Notes under the pieces: generated by a model
Seen by the model: the letters and a program-made list of their open reading frames with translations, nothing else
Database searches by the model: none
What the model was told of the DNA's origin: nothing
Source: Callipepla californica brunnescens
Lineage: Eukaryota; Chordata; Aves; Galliformes; Odontophoridae
Assembly (NCBI GenBank): GCA_023055505.1
Contig: JALIRH010000004.1
Coordinates: 50,473,115-50,537,114, forward strand
Reading direction: 5' to 3'
Length of the DNA: 64,000 nucleotides
Shown: positions 23,852 to 35,800 of the stretch, piece by piece
How positions within the stretch are numbered: position 1 is the first letter of the stretch
Layout of the letters: each line of letters opens with the position of its first letter
Translations under genes and position numbers: made by a program

Positions 23852-26800
23852 CTGTGGGCACGGGCACAGCGCTGTCAGCCCTTCCAGCTGGCACCTACAA
23901 GCTCCCTTCAAAGCAGAGGGGCTGCCCTAGGCGTGCCTGAGCAGCCTGCTCTGTCACATGCGTGCTAGAGCCATGAGGACACCTCTGCCTCTATCAGCTG
24001 GCACAGAGAGGCTCCCTGCCTCCACAGGTAACTGCATTAGGACAGTGGCAGAAGGAAAGCAAAGAGCTGTTTGGCTTTGGCAGCAGGTAGTGAAACACAC
24101 ACACACTGCTGGTGATAATAACTCACAGCTCCACTGGTGGGAATCTCAGCTTGACGGGGAACAGCTTGCATTTTTAATGCTAGCTTTGGCCGGGCCAGGA
24201 CGGCTGCAGGGAAGGGTGTAGGTCAGCAGCTTACAGCATGCAGAGCACAGCTCCCTGACAGCGCCCGGCCGTGGCAGCGCTTCACCTCACACGAGAGCTG
24301 GAGCTCTTTCTGACACGAGAGTGGTCAAACACGGTTCTGCCAGAGAGGTTTGGAGTCTCCATCACTGGAGATACTCGAGGACCACGGGATGTGGTCCTCA
24401 GGAACTTGTTCTGGTTGATTCTGCTCTGAGTGGGGCTGTGGGGACGACCTCCAGAGGGCCTGGCCAAACCCAGCTGTGCTGGGGCTGACTCCGAGTTCCC
24501 TGCTGCCACTGCCTGGCAGGAGAAGCAACTGCAGCCTGCCCAGCCCCACAGCATCACAGCAGAGTGGGAAGTTAAAACGGGGGCTATAAGAAAGGAGAGA
24601 CTCTTTAGAGGGTGTGTCTTGATAGGACAGGGGAAAATGGTTTCAATCTAGAAGAGGGGAGGTTTGATGGGATGTAAGGAAAAAGTCTTTTCATGATCAG
24701 CGTGGCTGCAGACAGCCACGCTCAGTCTGGATGTGCTCTGAGCACCCGAGGGAGCTGTGGGTGTCCCTGTGCACTGCTGGGGAGCGGAACCAGATGGCTT
24801 TGAAGGGCCCCTTCCAACTCAAAGCATTCTGTGACAACCCAGAACATCTTTACAGAGCACCCTCAGTGCTTCAGAGGCCTCCGAGACAGTCGGACCAAGC
24901 GAGGCACTCACAAAGGCAGGCTCACAAAAGCTGGGTCCCTACAAGCACAGCCTCTGCAAAACAAATCTAATTCCAGAGCACGATGCTCTTTCTGGTTCTC
25001 AGTAAATCAGGAGCAAGAATTTAACACGGGCAATGGTGGTTCTCCAACCTTACGTGGAGAAGCAGCCTGAAGCAGCACAGAAAATGTTAACCCAAGCAAT
25101 TTAAGCTTGATATAATTCTACATCAGCTTATAAGGGAGGCTACCAGGCTACTGGAGGCCTAGAAGTCTGAAGGAAAATGAAGTCTGCAAACTTTGCAGAC
25201 AGCTGAGAAACTGGAGGTAAACTCTCCTTCATCATACAGAAAGGAATGGGAGCACTGCCCTCTGGCACAGCATTTTGCTTAACCAGGCAACAGAAGAAGG
25301 GAGTCATCAGGTTTAAGGCCAGGAGGGACCATTAGATCATCTGCTGGGACCTCCTCTGTAACAAAGCCACTGCATTCCACATCCCCCATTCTGAGCCCAG
25401 CAGCTCCTGCCTGATGAACACATCCATTCCAGAAACTCATCCAGCCCTGACAGAAAGACACAACGAAACAGAGAACCTCTCTGCTCCATTCGTGCTAATA
25501 GTTAATTTCAGTGATAAAAGCATGCACCTCATTTCGACCCAGCCCTGACCTGTTGCTTCCAGTGGCACTTGTGGTCTCTGCAGGACCATGAAGCCACATG
25601 CGGCCTCTGTTCCCTGTATGTCACACAGAAGTGGGACCCATCTCCCATCACAGGGACCCATCAGCTTTAGCTTTTTGCCCACGGTGGCTCCTCCATCCCT
25701 TGCAGCACGCTTCCCAGGGCACAGCTCCTCATTCTCTGGGTGTTCACTGCCCTCTCCCTGTTTGCAGACAGGGAGCAGCAAGCACACCAGTTTTTCCAAA
25801 GCGAGCTAAGCTGGCTCCCTCATCTTTGAGCTGACTAGGGCTGTACCCAAAGAACATCAACTTGAAGAGACAGTGACATGCAGGTTCTTAGGTAAGACGA
25901 GATCTGTACACCAGAACAGAGAGCAGAAGTGGATGGCAGAGCATTAGTACGTTTGGGGGCAAAAGAAGCGGTAGAATTCACAGATCTCTGCAGACTGCCT
26001 CGGGCACAAGTGACTGGGTTAGCCCAAGAGGAAATCAGTGGTAACTTTCTTACACTTAAATGGTGAGAAAAGGAATGCGTGCAGCCTACAGCAACTGATA
26101 TTCTTTTAATCGCACACTAAGTGTCTTCTACCTTAATGTACACATTAATTAATACTGTTTGAGTGTGGACTTTGGTCTAGGGCTGCTCACTGATTGAATT
26201 ATTTTGGGAAAGCTCCACTGGGTGTTCACTTTAGGGCTGATATTGCTGGGTGATCTAATAGGTGTTTGCAAGACGTGAGCAGGGTCACATGCACAGCACA
26301 GTGAGACTGCCTGAGATGGGTGATGCTGTCCTCTGGGGGGAAGCAGTTCTGCTTTTGGGCACAGGAGAAAAGAAGTCCACACAGGCAGTCGTAAAGCCCC
26401 CAGCTGAGCCACATGCAGAGCCATCACATTCACATAGTCTGAAATCTAACTCCTGGATCAGAACCCCCTCCCCCTGTAACCACCCTAACTTCTGATGTGC
26501 TGAGGATTTATGCATAGGTGCAGCAGAAAAGAACTTCCCCCGTAAGCCACAATGCAAGTGCATAATAACTCCCAAGGGATTCGGGCACAGGTGCGCTGAC
26601 GTGCTGCTCTTCTTACCTGCCCAAGTTCTCAGTGTCTGGGCTCACCAGGTACATAAGGTTCCTGAGCGTATGCAGTGGGTGCAACAGATCTAAATTGACA
26701 TGCTGCCACGGGGAAAGTAAGAAAAAGAGATGGTCAGTTACTGGAGGAAACCTGCAGGCACAGCTGATACACCTTAAAAGCTATTTCAAGGATCCACACG

Positions 26801-29800
26801 TGCATTCCCCCCTACCTGAGAGAAGCAGAGGTGAAGGATATTGGCATTCAGCTTCTTCACTGCCCGCGTGAACCTGTGTCTGCTGAGATTCTCTCCGCAG
26901 AACTCACTGTTGGAGGAGCACATACACATATGTTCACAGAGCAGAACACTGACAGTACACACACCAGGAACATCAGCACTGTCCCTGACAGCATGTTCTC
27001 AACAAACAGGGCTTGCCTCGGTTTCACCAGCACAGGCCACATGAACCACATGCAAACTCAGACATCCACTGCAGCCAAACCATTCTGGTTCTCCTTTTAA
27101 ACCTTTCCTGTTCCCAACCTCCTCCTCCTGTGAAGACTGAGCAAACAAATAACAGCATAGAAAAAATACCAAGCCTGCAGAAATCCTACACAGCACCCCT
27201 GTGTCCTCACTCTGGGGAGCACTGCTTCAGTGGGCTGACTCGATGACCTTAGTGGTACTTCCCAACCTTAATGACTCCATGATTCTAATTCTGACAGTTT
27301 TTGAACACTCGAAGAATCTCAGCAGCACAGCTGAAACCCCTGAAGACGAACCAAGCCGACAGCTCCCTCTGAGTTACTCTTGTACAGGTCCCATCTGCTC
27401 TGTGAAGGCACTGAAAACCCAATGGTGCCTTTCATCACAACTGGGCGTGCACACTCTCAGATGTCTGGCAGCCAGCTACGTTCCCCAGCAGTGTTTTAAT
27501 CCAGAGAGAATTACACTGTTGTCACACCATATTATAAGGCCTCGTTCTACATGTCTTAATGCAGCAGAGCTGTTCAGGATGACTAAGAGCTGCTGAATGG
27601 AGCTGGTATTTTGTAAAGCACGGTGGGGTCTGATAAATGAGAAGTGCCATTCACACATTGTCATATTTCACTCCAATTTGAGGATGCTGACTGAGCTGGT
27701 TAGAAGGCTGTCCTCCTGAATGGCTGCTCTATGCTCTCAGGAGGCAGAAAAGGAGGAAGGGAGGATTAACTGCAGTCCAAATTCCTACTGGACCTTCCTG
27801 TGAAATTAAATGGCACCAAAAAGAAATCTGTGAGCCATCAGCCATTACCGTAAAGGCTGTTCCAAAGTAATGACTTCATTCACAAAACCAAACTGAATTA
27901 AGGTTATTCAGAGCTGGTAAGTGATTCACTTTCTTGGAGGCTTGCAATTACTTGCCTGTTGCAGAGCTTCTTGGGAAGATTTACATCGAGTATGAGAGAC
28001 AAAGTGTTAACGAGCTGAGTTGCATAGCACAAAGCAGCACTGATGGTATGAGCGGGGTTATTGTGTTCCATGTCTGAAAGAAAGAAAAACAGCACCAAAG
28101 TCTCATTCTCACCGAAGCCTCAGTGGGTGTGTTAATGGTTTCTGAAGTCTCCTGTGGAAATGTCACCTGTCAGCACTGAGAGCTGCCTGAATCCAGCCAT
28201 CACTTACAGAGAGACCTGCCAGCAGTCCTACAAAACTGTAATTCTAGGAACCCCTGTTAAATCGACAGCATGCGATCCACGTCAAAACTGTGACTAATTA
28301 ACTTCATGACTTTGCACAGCGAGCAGTCCCTGCAGAAGAGGCCTGCAGCAAACTGCTCCTAATGCTGGTGTTTCTTTACTTTCTGACTCAGGTTTGCCCT
28401 GGAAAGACCCAAAGGGCCGAGCTACTGATCCCCACTGCCTTCTGCTGGCACTCAAGGCTGCGAGTCCTGTGACTCGGAGCAGGATGCCTCACCAGCCCTC
28501 ACTCCTTACCTGGTCCTTGTGTTGTCTTCTTCTCTTCAACCCAGCTGTAATATGCTGAGTAGTCTCCATTATTAGGAAGGGTTATCCAAGGCCCCGTGAT
28601 ACTGATGCTGGTGTCCCCGTTGTGGTCATCACACACCCATCTCCCAGAGAGATACGTGGTTCTCCTGGCTTCTGCAAGCTTGCTCACAGTGCTGGAGGTC
28701 ATAGCATTGTCGCTCTCAGAAGACACATCTGCAGGATCTCTGCAGCACCCAAGGAAGAACACAGAGCACTTTTAAGTGAGTTTAAAAAAGTACAGTCAGC
28801 AACGTCCTTGGCAGGCACACAACCAGATTTCTCAAAGAGCAAAGTGCTTGTGGAAACACCCCCTGCAAAACTCCTTCAGTGCCAAACTACTTGGTTCTGG
28901 GATTTTTATCACCCGTCTTAAGAGCACTCAACAGCAGACACACAGCTCAGACCTCCCAGTGGGATTCTTTACGCTCCGGACCTCTGTCTTTAGCCCCAGT
29001 GCCTTTGGGAAACACCTTTTCTTCCCCACAGATGCTCAGGGAGACAGAGCATCGAGCTCAGCCTCACACGATTCCCTTCTGGATGTTCTAAGCCAGAAAA
29101 AGGGAGACAGGAAGGACAAGCCTTCTGTACCTCACGCTTGTCTTCACTTCTTCAATGGGAAATATGACCGACGTCAGCTCCAGGATGTGTGTCCGGCGGA
29201 GGTTTGCCAGGTGCTCGTGCTGGGTTTTCAAGTCACAGGTTTTCTTCTCGACCAGGTCTCCCAGCTTGCGGTTGTGCCTCTGGATCTTCTCCTTCTTCTC
29301 CTGGTGCCGCTGAGCCCTGCGATAATGCTTCTGGTTCTCCTCTTTAATTCTCAGAAGCCCCTCTGCATCTGTGGAGGCAGCGGCAGATGTGAGCTCGGAG
29401 GAGCTGTGAGGTTCTCACATTAAACCCGAGGAAAGCTTTATTAATATTTATAGCAAACACAAAACTGCCTCACTATTAACGCTCTCCAGCTGCTAAGTGG
29501 TACAACTTTTTAATCTTTTCTGAAGAGCCCCAAAGAGGCTGACACTGGGATTCATCTCTCCCTATCTTTCAACCCAGCTATTTTTGGATTTGGAGCAGAA
29601 AAGCCAACATTTCACAGCTTAATTAAGCTTCCACGGTAATCACCGTGACAGAAATTGCTTGACTCTACATGCTCGCGTGGTGTTGGCCAAACAGGCATGT
29701 GCTGCTTGCAGCCAAAATCAAGAGCAGATAGCATCTGCATTCACACTTTCTGGCACCACTGCTCCCATTAATGTACGTTATTTGGGCTCTGTGCTCACGT

Positions 29801-32800
29801 ATGTCCTCATAAAGCTCCTGGATCCCAGTGGCACAGACTTCTCGTTACCACAAAATGGCACACGTGCTTATGCTTATGAAATGCCCGAATTTTCTCCACG
29901 CATCAGGCACACAAAGAGCTGGAAAAAATTCCTGCACGAGCATCTGCCGATTCCCCTATAAAATAATTCACTGCAGTAACGCTTCCACAAACATATGGTG
30001 CTGTGGAGGGTGACTTCACTGCCTCTGTCTTTCAAAAGCAAGAGAAAATGTCTCCAAATACATACGGAGAAATGTTAATGTACCCCAGTCTGAATAACAG
30101 CCCCCATCTACCAGTTACTCAGTGTCGGTTTTTATGGCTGAAAAGAAGCAGCATTAGTCATGCTCTCTTACAGCACACAGCAGAGTACTCACTTTCCTGT
30201 AATCAAGAAATGGGATGACTGCCCCTTGCACAGAAGGCAGGCAGTGAGCCCTGCCATCGCTCCTCTGATGTATTTCCATTGTGAGGCACAGAGGAGGCCG
30301 GAGCTACAATAAGAATGTTTTGTGGCATCTGCTGCTCGAAGAAGAAACTACATTATGTACTACTGAAAAGACAATGAAGAACCATCCAAGCAGCTCTGCC
30401 TGCCTCAGCGTACACAGACTGCTAGCTTCCCCAGAAGAGGAGCACAACAACTGAAGGTTAAGGCTGAAGAATGGGACACGAGACCCATTCGGATTAACCT
30501 GATCAAGTTCACTGTGATCAGGTCAATAGTAAAAGCTGCAGACTCATTAAGTATTAATTTCTCAGAACAACAGAAAAGCAGAGGAGCTCCAGTCCCTAAC
30601 TGGTCCCTCAAAACTGCTCAGCTTCACCTTCTTTTTTTTCTTTGTAAAAGCAAACCAAACCGAACACCAGTTTTTCGTAGCCACTCCTTGTTTTTTACTC
30701 CTAATGTTCCCTCCTGGACTTTCTCCAGTTGATTCATATCTTTCTTCAATGGCTCAGATTGGGCTCCAGGCTCCCACTGAGTCCGAGCACAGAAGGATAA
30801 TTGCTTCCTTCTTAAATACAATGCCTACCTTAGTATAACCCAGAATGAGGCCTGAACTTTTCTGGAGCAGCACTTTATTGTTGTTCTTTTAATTTAATCT
30901 GCACTTCCCCACATTCTGTCCTGTCAAACCTTACCAGCTTTCCCCTCTGTGGGGTTATATGTTTCATATCACCATCCACCTTGCCTTCTCCATTCCAGTT
31001 TCTATTCCACCAAGAAAGGTATCGTGGAAACCAGTAAGGAGAACTGGGCCAGGAACTGGTTCCTGCGGAGCCCTGCCTGCCTCAGCTCCTCAGCTGGACA
31101 AGTATCCCCACTCTGAATGCAGTCCTTCTGTGACTGCACCCAGACCACATTCATTTGCTTGTTCGTGAGACAGTCTGGAGCAGAGCCCCAAGAAAAGGCC
31201 TGGTGCATCTTCTGCTTCCTCCACTACACCATCTGACCCCAGAGAAGGGGTTGATTTCACTAGACCTATCCTTAACAAAAAGCGATGCCTGCTTTTAATC
31301 ATCTCCTATGTCCCTACAAAGCAGCAAGAAGATTAAAAGAGGGTGACTGTGTCATCAGTTGGAGGCTCCCCCTCCATCCACCCTCTGACAGCAGATGCTG
31401 TTTGTACTCTATTCCCTACGATACCCTCTCCACCTCAGGTATTTTCAGGTGCTCCACTGCCCATTCCTCAAGTTCCCTACAGTGAATATGATAAGGCCAC
31501 ACAGACATAACCAAACCAGTACTGAACTGCCTGATTTCTTCCCTTGCCCTGCAGCCCTCTCACTATGTAAAACTGAATCTGGTTCAACACTTTCCTTGTC
31601 AGAAGAAGCAGCCAAGAAGGTGCTGAATTCGCTTTCTTCTTAACTAACAGACTCTTGTCCTTCATCTTTTCCTCATTATACATTTCTGTGACCACCCATC
31701 CTCCCTACTGCATGCAAAGCACCCTGCACCTCACCGTTCTGGATGTTACCTCTGCTAGCCCGTGTCATTCCCTTATAACTATTCTCAGTTCCATGACTGT
31801 GCTTCCACTTCTCACAGGGCTCCTCTTGAACCCCAGAACATTCCAGCATCCCTGATTGAGACAGCGTGCTTTGGCGTATGCTTCCCATCTTACCTTCACG
31901 TCAGGGCTGCAAGGAGCACTGCACGTTCTCTTCTGAACAACACTACACATCTCTCGTGTGTGAAATATTTAACAAGTTTCAAGACAGTCTTGCTCAAACA
32001 GGAACTTGGGATTTCTAGACAGGTATGGGTTAAAATTCACTGGTTACATGAAATCCGTAACAGCTGCAGAGCTGTTTGCTCCTCTTTATCAAGAGGAAGT
32101 GATCGGGAACGCTGCACCGAATAAAGCCATCTCTAGGGAGAAAGCCAAATTCATAGGCTGCTAAGCATTTATGTTTTAAGCTGCTGCAAAACGGTCTCCA
32201 TCCAGCTGAATAATGCCTACTGCTTGCTAATGAACACCCAAGCATGAAAAGGCTGAAATCCTCTCAGTGCTGTACGTTGGAAGCTCACTGTTTTTAAAAG
32301 CTAGCCCTCGCACTGACACCAGCTGACTTCCCGCTCCTTCAGACACAGTCCAACGCGTTACAGAAGCACAGGCACTACTCACGTCTCGTCATTTCATCGT
32401 TCTCTTTGCAAATGGTCTGCTTCAGCTGCTCGATCCTCATCTTGCAAGACATTATTTTCCATCTCTGCAAAAGAACGTGGAGCAGCTCTAGGGCGCAAAG
32501 CATTTCAAACACACCGACTAATGATTAACAACGAAGCCAGCAGCTTTGCTGCAGAAGGAGCAGGGTGTTCTGGATTGGCTCAGACCGACAGTAAATATTT
32601 CATATGCTGTTTTTGGCATAGAAGGATGCCACAGACAAATAGAATGCTAAATTTAAAGTTGATCAGTGTAATAAGTTATTGGAGGAATACCCAGTAAGAA
32701 ATGAAACATACCGACGCTCCACAGAGCTGATTTTGCTCTTGCTTACAGCAGGCTTTTTTAGGAAAGCAATGCAATGCCCTCGAGGTAAAATGTAACCCCA

Positions 32801-35800
32801 ACCAAGGCAATCCAGCAATTCAGAGAGCTTAAAAACCATGGGAAGCTTTGAATAACTCACCAGCTGATCAGTTATCTCTTTGCCTTCCATGGCCTTCAAA
32901 ACACTGCGGGGAAAAGCATGAAGGAAAGTTATTTGACTTTCTGGACTACACGTCTCCTGCAACGGCACATCAGAGTGATCATTCAAAAGGAATTTACTTT
33001 CATTTAATGGCTGCAACTTACTGTTTTTGGAATTCTCTCTGTTTGGTCTTAAGGTGCATCAGCCTTTCTTTCTTGTCTGAAAACCTGGAAGAGATTCAAT
33101 GCTTTTATTTCAATTTTGCACAATTGTAAGCTGTCTGAAACAGTAAAAAGACTGAAGCTTGCGAGCCTGAATCCTCTCTCAACCCTTGGAAGTAATAGGT
33201 GAACACAGAATCCCACAGCATCTGTCTCCCAGGAACAGCAACAGAACCTCTGTCTTTACTCAGTAATGCTTTCATGTGGGAGAGCATTCTCTTAAGATCT
33301 CTAAATGACATCCAAGCCCTTCGTGTACCAGCAGCAGGAGTGAAGCTGCACTGTTTTCTGATTCTTTCTACCAAGCACTTGTAGGCACCACAAGTCCGTG
33401 ACCTAAGTGCCTGCTTGAGGTGTGGGTCTGAGCCACGGGAACTGCCCAGAACTGATCTGGACGAAGTTTTTGTTAGGGTTCCTGCATCTCCATCCTCTGG
33501 ACATGCAGCAGCTGTGTTCTGCTTGCTTCCACACAGTTGAAAAGATTGGAAAGACCTCCAAAATCCCCAAGCCCAGCCCACCCCCACTGTCCCACTGCCC
33601 TCAGTGCCACATCAGCCCTTTCTAGAACACCCCTGAGGACAGTGACCCCAGCACTCCCCGGGCAGCTGTGCCACTGCTTCACTGCTCTTCTGGAGAATTA
33701 ATTCTTCCTATTAGCCAACCTGAACGTCCCCTGGTGCAACTTAAGGCCATTACCTCTCATCCTCTATTCCACACTGTATTAAGAAATACCCGTAAAGCAA
33801 ACAGCATGTGAACAGCGTGTGCTGAGAAATGACAAGGAAGTACGAAGCAACAAAGACAACAGCATGAGACACAACCAGGAGATTCAGGCAACGTGAAAAC
33901 AGCAGTTGTGTCCTGCTGTGTCCTGCCAGCCTGCCTTCCCAGTCTTCTTCTTGCTCGCCACGCTACAGCACCATCACGACCTGCACCTCAAAAGTGCATC
34001 TGGGGGTCACCCAGCCCACAGCAAGGGGTGGAACCAAATGAGGTCCCTTCCAACCCAAACCATCCGATGGTTCTATGACATTTTTGCTCCACATTCACAG
34101 TTTCATCTTAGTAAGAAGTTAAAAACGTTTCCCACACGACCCACCGAGTCCTCTATTTCAGGGACACCTCAGCTTTATTTAGAAAGAATCACACAGTGAG
34201 TGAGCTTGGTGGGGTGCCATCTGGGACCTCTCCCTGCTCAGCCCCATGGATTGGATTTCACATTGAACTCCAAAACGTTTCAGTTATCTCCTCAAAACAC
34301 CGACACCTGAAAGCGTGGAGACCAACAGCAGCTTTACAAAGCGTGCAGCCACCCAGCAGCATTAAAACAGAACTTCTGGTTGCTGCCCTCACAGCCTGCA
34401 GGCCAGAAGTATCCCTTTTCCTTCCAAACCAACAGCAACACAGTGGCGGGCGCTGGTACGAATGCCTGAGGCCATGTGTGCACCCAAGGAATGTGGTGCA
34501 ACCAGAGCCCGGTGCCTCAGCATCCATCAGTCTGTCCTTCCCTGTGTCCTCACAGTTGCACAAGTGCCCCACACCAGTGTGTGCCCACACACACCACCAG
34601 CACCCTCTGACCTTTGCCTAAAGGCAGAAGTAGCTCAGCCCAGAAACACTGCGCTCAGCACCAGGAGAGCTGTGGAAATTTGGCAGTTCTTGTTTTCCTA
34701 CGGGCACAGAGTGACTCAGTGCCATTACCCGGATCACGTCCATCACGTTAGCAACAAGGTGAAGCACCTGTCAAGAATCTGGGACTAAAGGAAGTGCTTA
34801 GTGAGGAGGAAAGACAGAAAGATTTGTGGGGGGCTGCAAAGATTCCAGCCCACCACGCACTTCAGCAGCCGTGTCAAGCAGCTTTGCAAACTCCTCCAGC
34901 AGGATTCTCCCAAGCAAACATTTCAATTTCTTTATACAGCCTCATTTTTCATTGTGCCGAGATTAAAAATCCCCAAGCTCCAACTCCAGCCCACCCCACC
35001 ATGCCCACGTCCCTCAGTGCCACGTCTCTGTGGTTCTGCATCACCCCCAGGCACCGTGACCCCACCATTCCCCAGGCAGTCTGTGCCAGTGCCGTGCCAA
35101 TCCTCCCCAATAAAACCCCTTTGCTGCAAAAAGCCACTGCTCCTAATCACAAACCACAACCCAGAGAAATCAGGCAGGCTCAGACACCACAGCTGTACTG
35201 TCTTCGGCTTTCGTTACCTGCAGAAATATAAAGCAGAGCGATTTTGAATGCTCGGAAGATGCACTCTGAGGATTTCTGCCTATGGCAGAGGGAATAAGCT
35301 CCCGTGAGGAAAGAGTCTCCAGGCTGAAATTAGCATCGAGATGCTTTTGTAATGTACAGCACGTTGCTAATGAAAAGAAGAATGTCAGCAATTATTTTAC
35401 TGCAGGACTTCCGGACTACTCATCCTTAATTATAGTCCTATTTCGATAATTAGTCTTAACAGCTCCTCCATCGCTCCCCCTCACAGACACAGGGTGTGAT
35501 TTCTGTTAGACCTGTGAACAATTTCAACCTCACTGCAGCTCTAAGCACACGGAATAGCGCAGTGAAAAGCAACCTGAAGCAATCCTGTTGGAACGTTAAA
35601 ATACTCATCTGGGAAAAAAAAAACACACCAGAAAATCCTAAGAGTGACACGTCCCTGGATACGACGGAATATTCTCTTTGACTCTCAGAAGAGAGAGGCA
35701 CCAACGCTTCCCTCCAGCCTGGAACACTCCAGAGTGGGAGGCACGGGTGTTCCTGTGCATCCCAAGGCAGTTTCTGACAGCAGTCCCAGCGGCTCCTCCA

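Noticed and set aside
23558..23968. 136-codon plus-strand frame
   Set aside because: It is antisense to ATG14 exon 10.
28776..29423. 215-codon plus-strand frame
   Set aside because: It is antisense to ATG14 exon 5, which is itself secure by sequence and splice phase.
32663..33016. 117-codon minus-strand frame containing [10 protein letters not shown]
   Set aside because: Only its middle (32861-32903) is real, as ATG14 exon 3. The rest is intron read-through.
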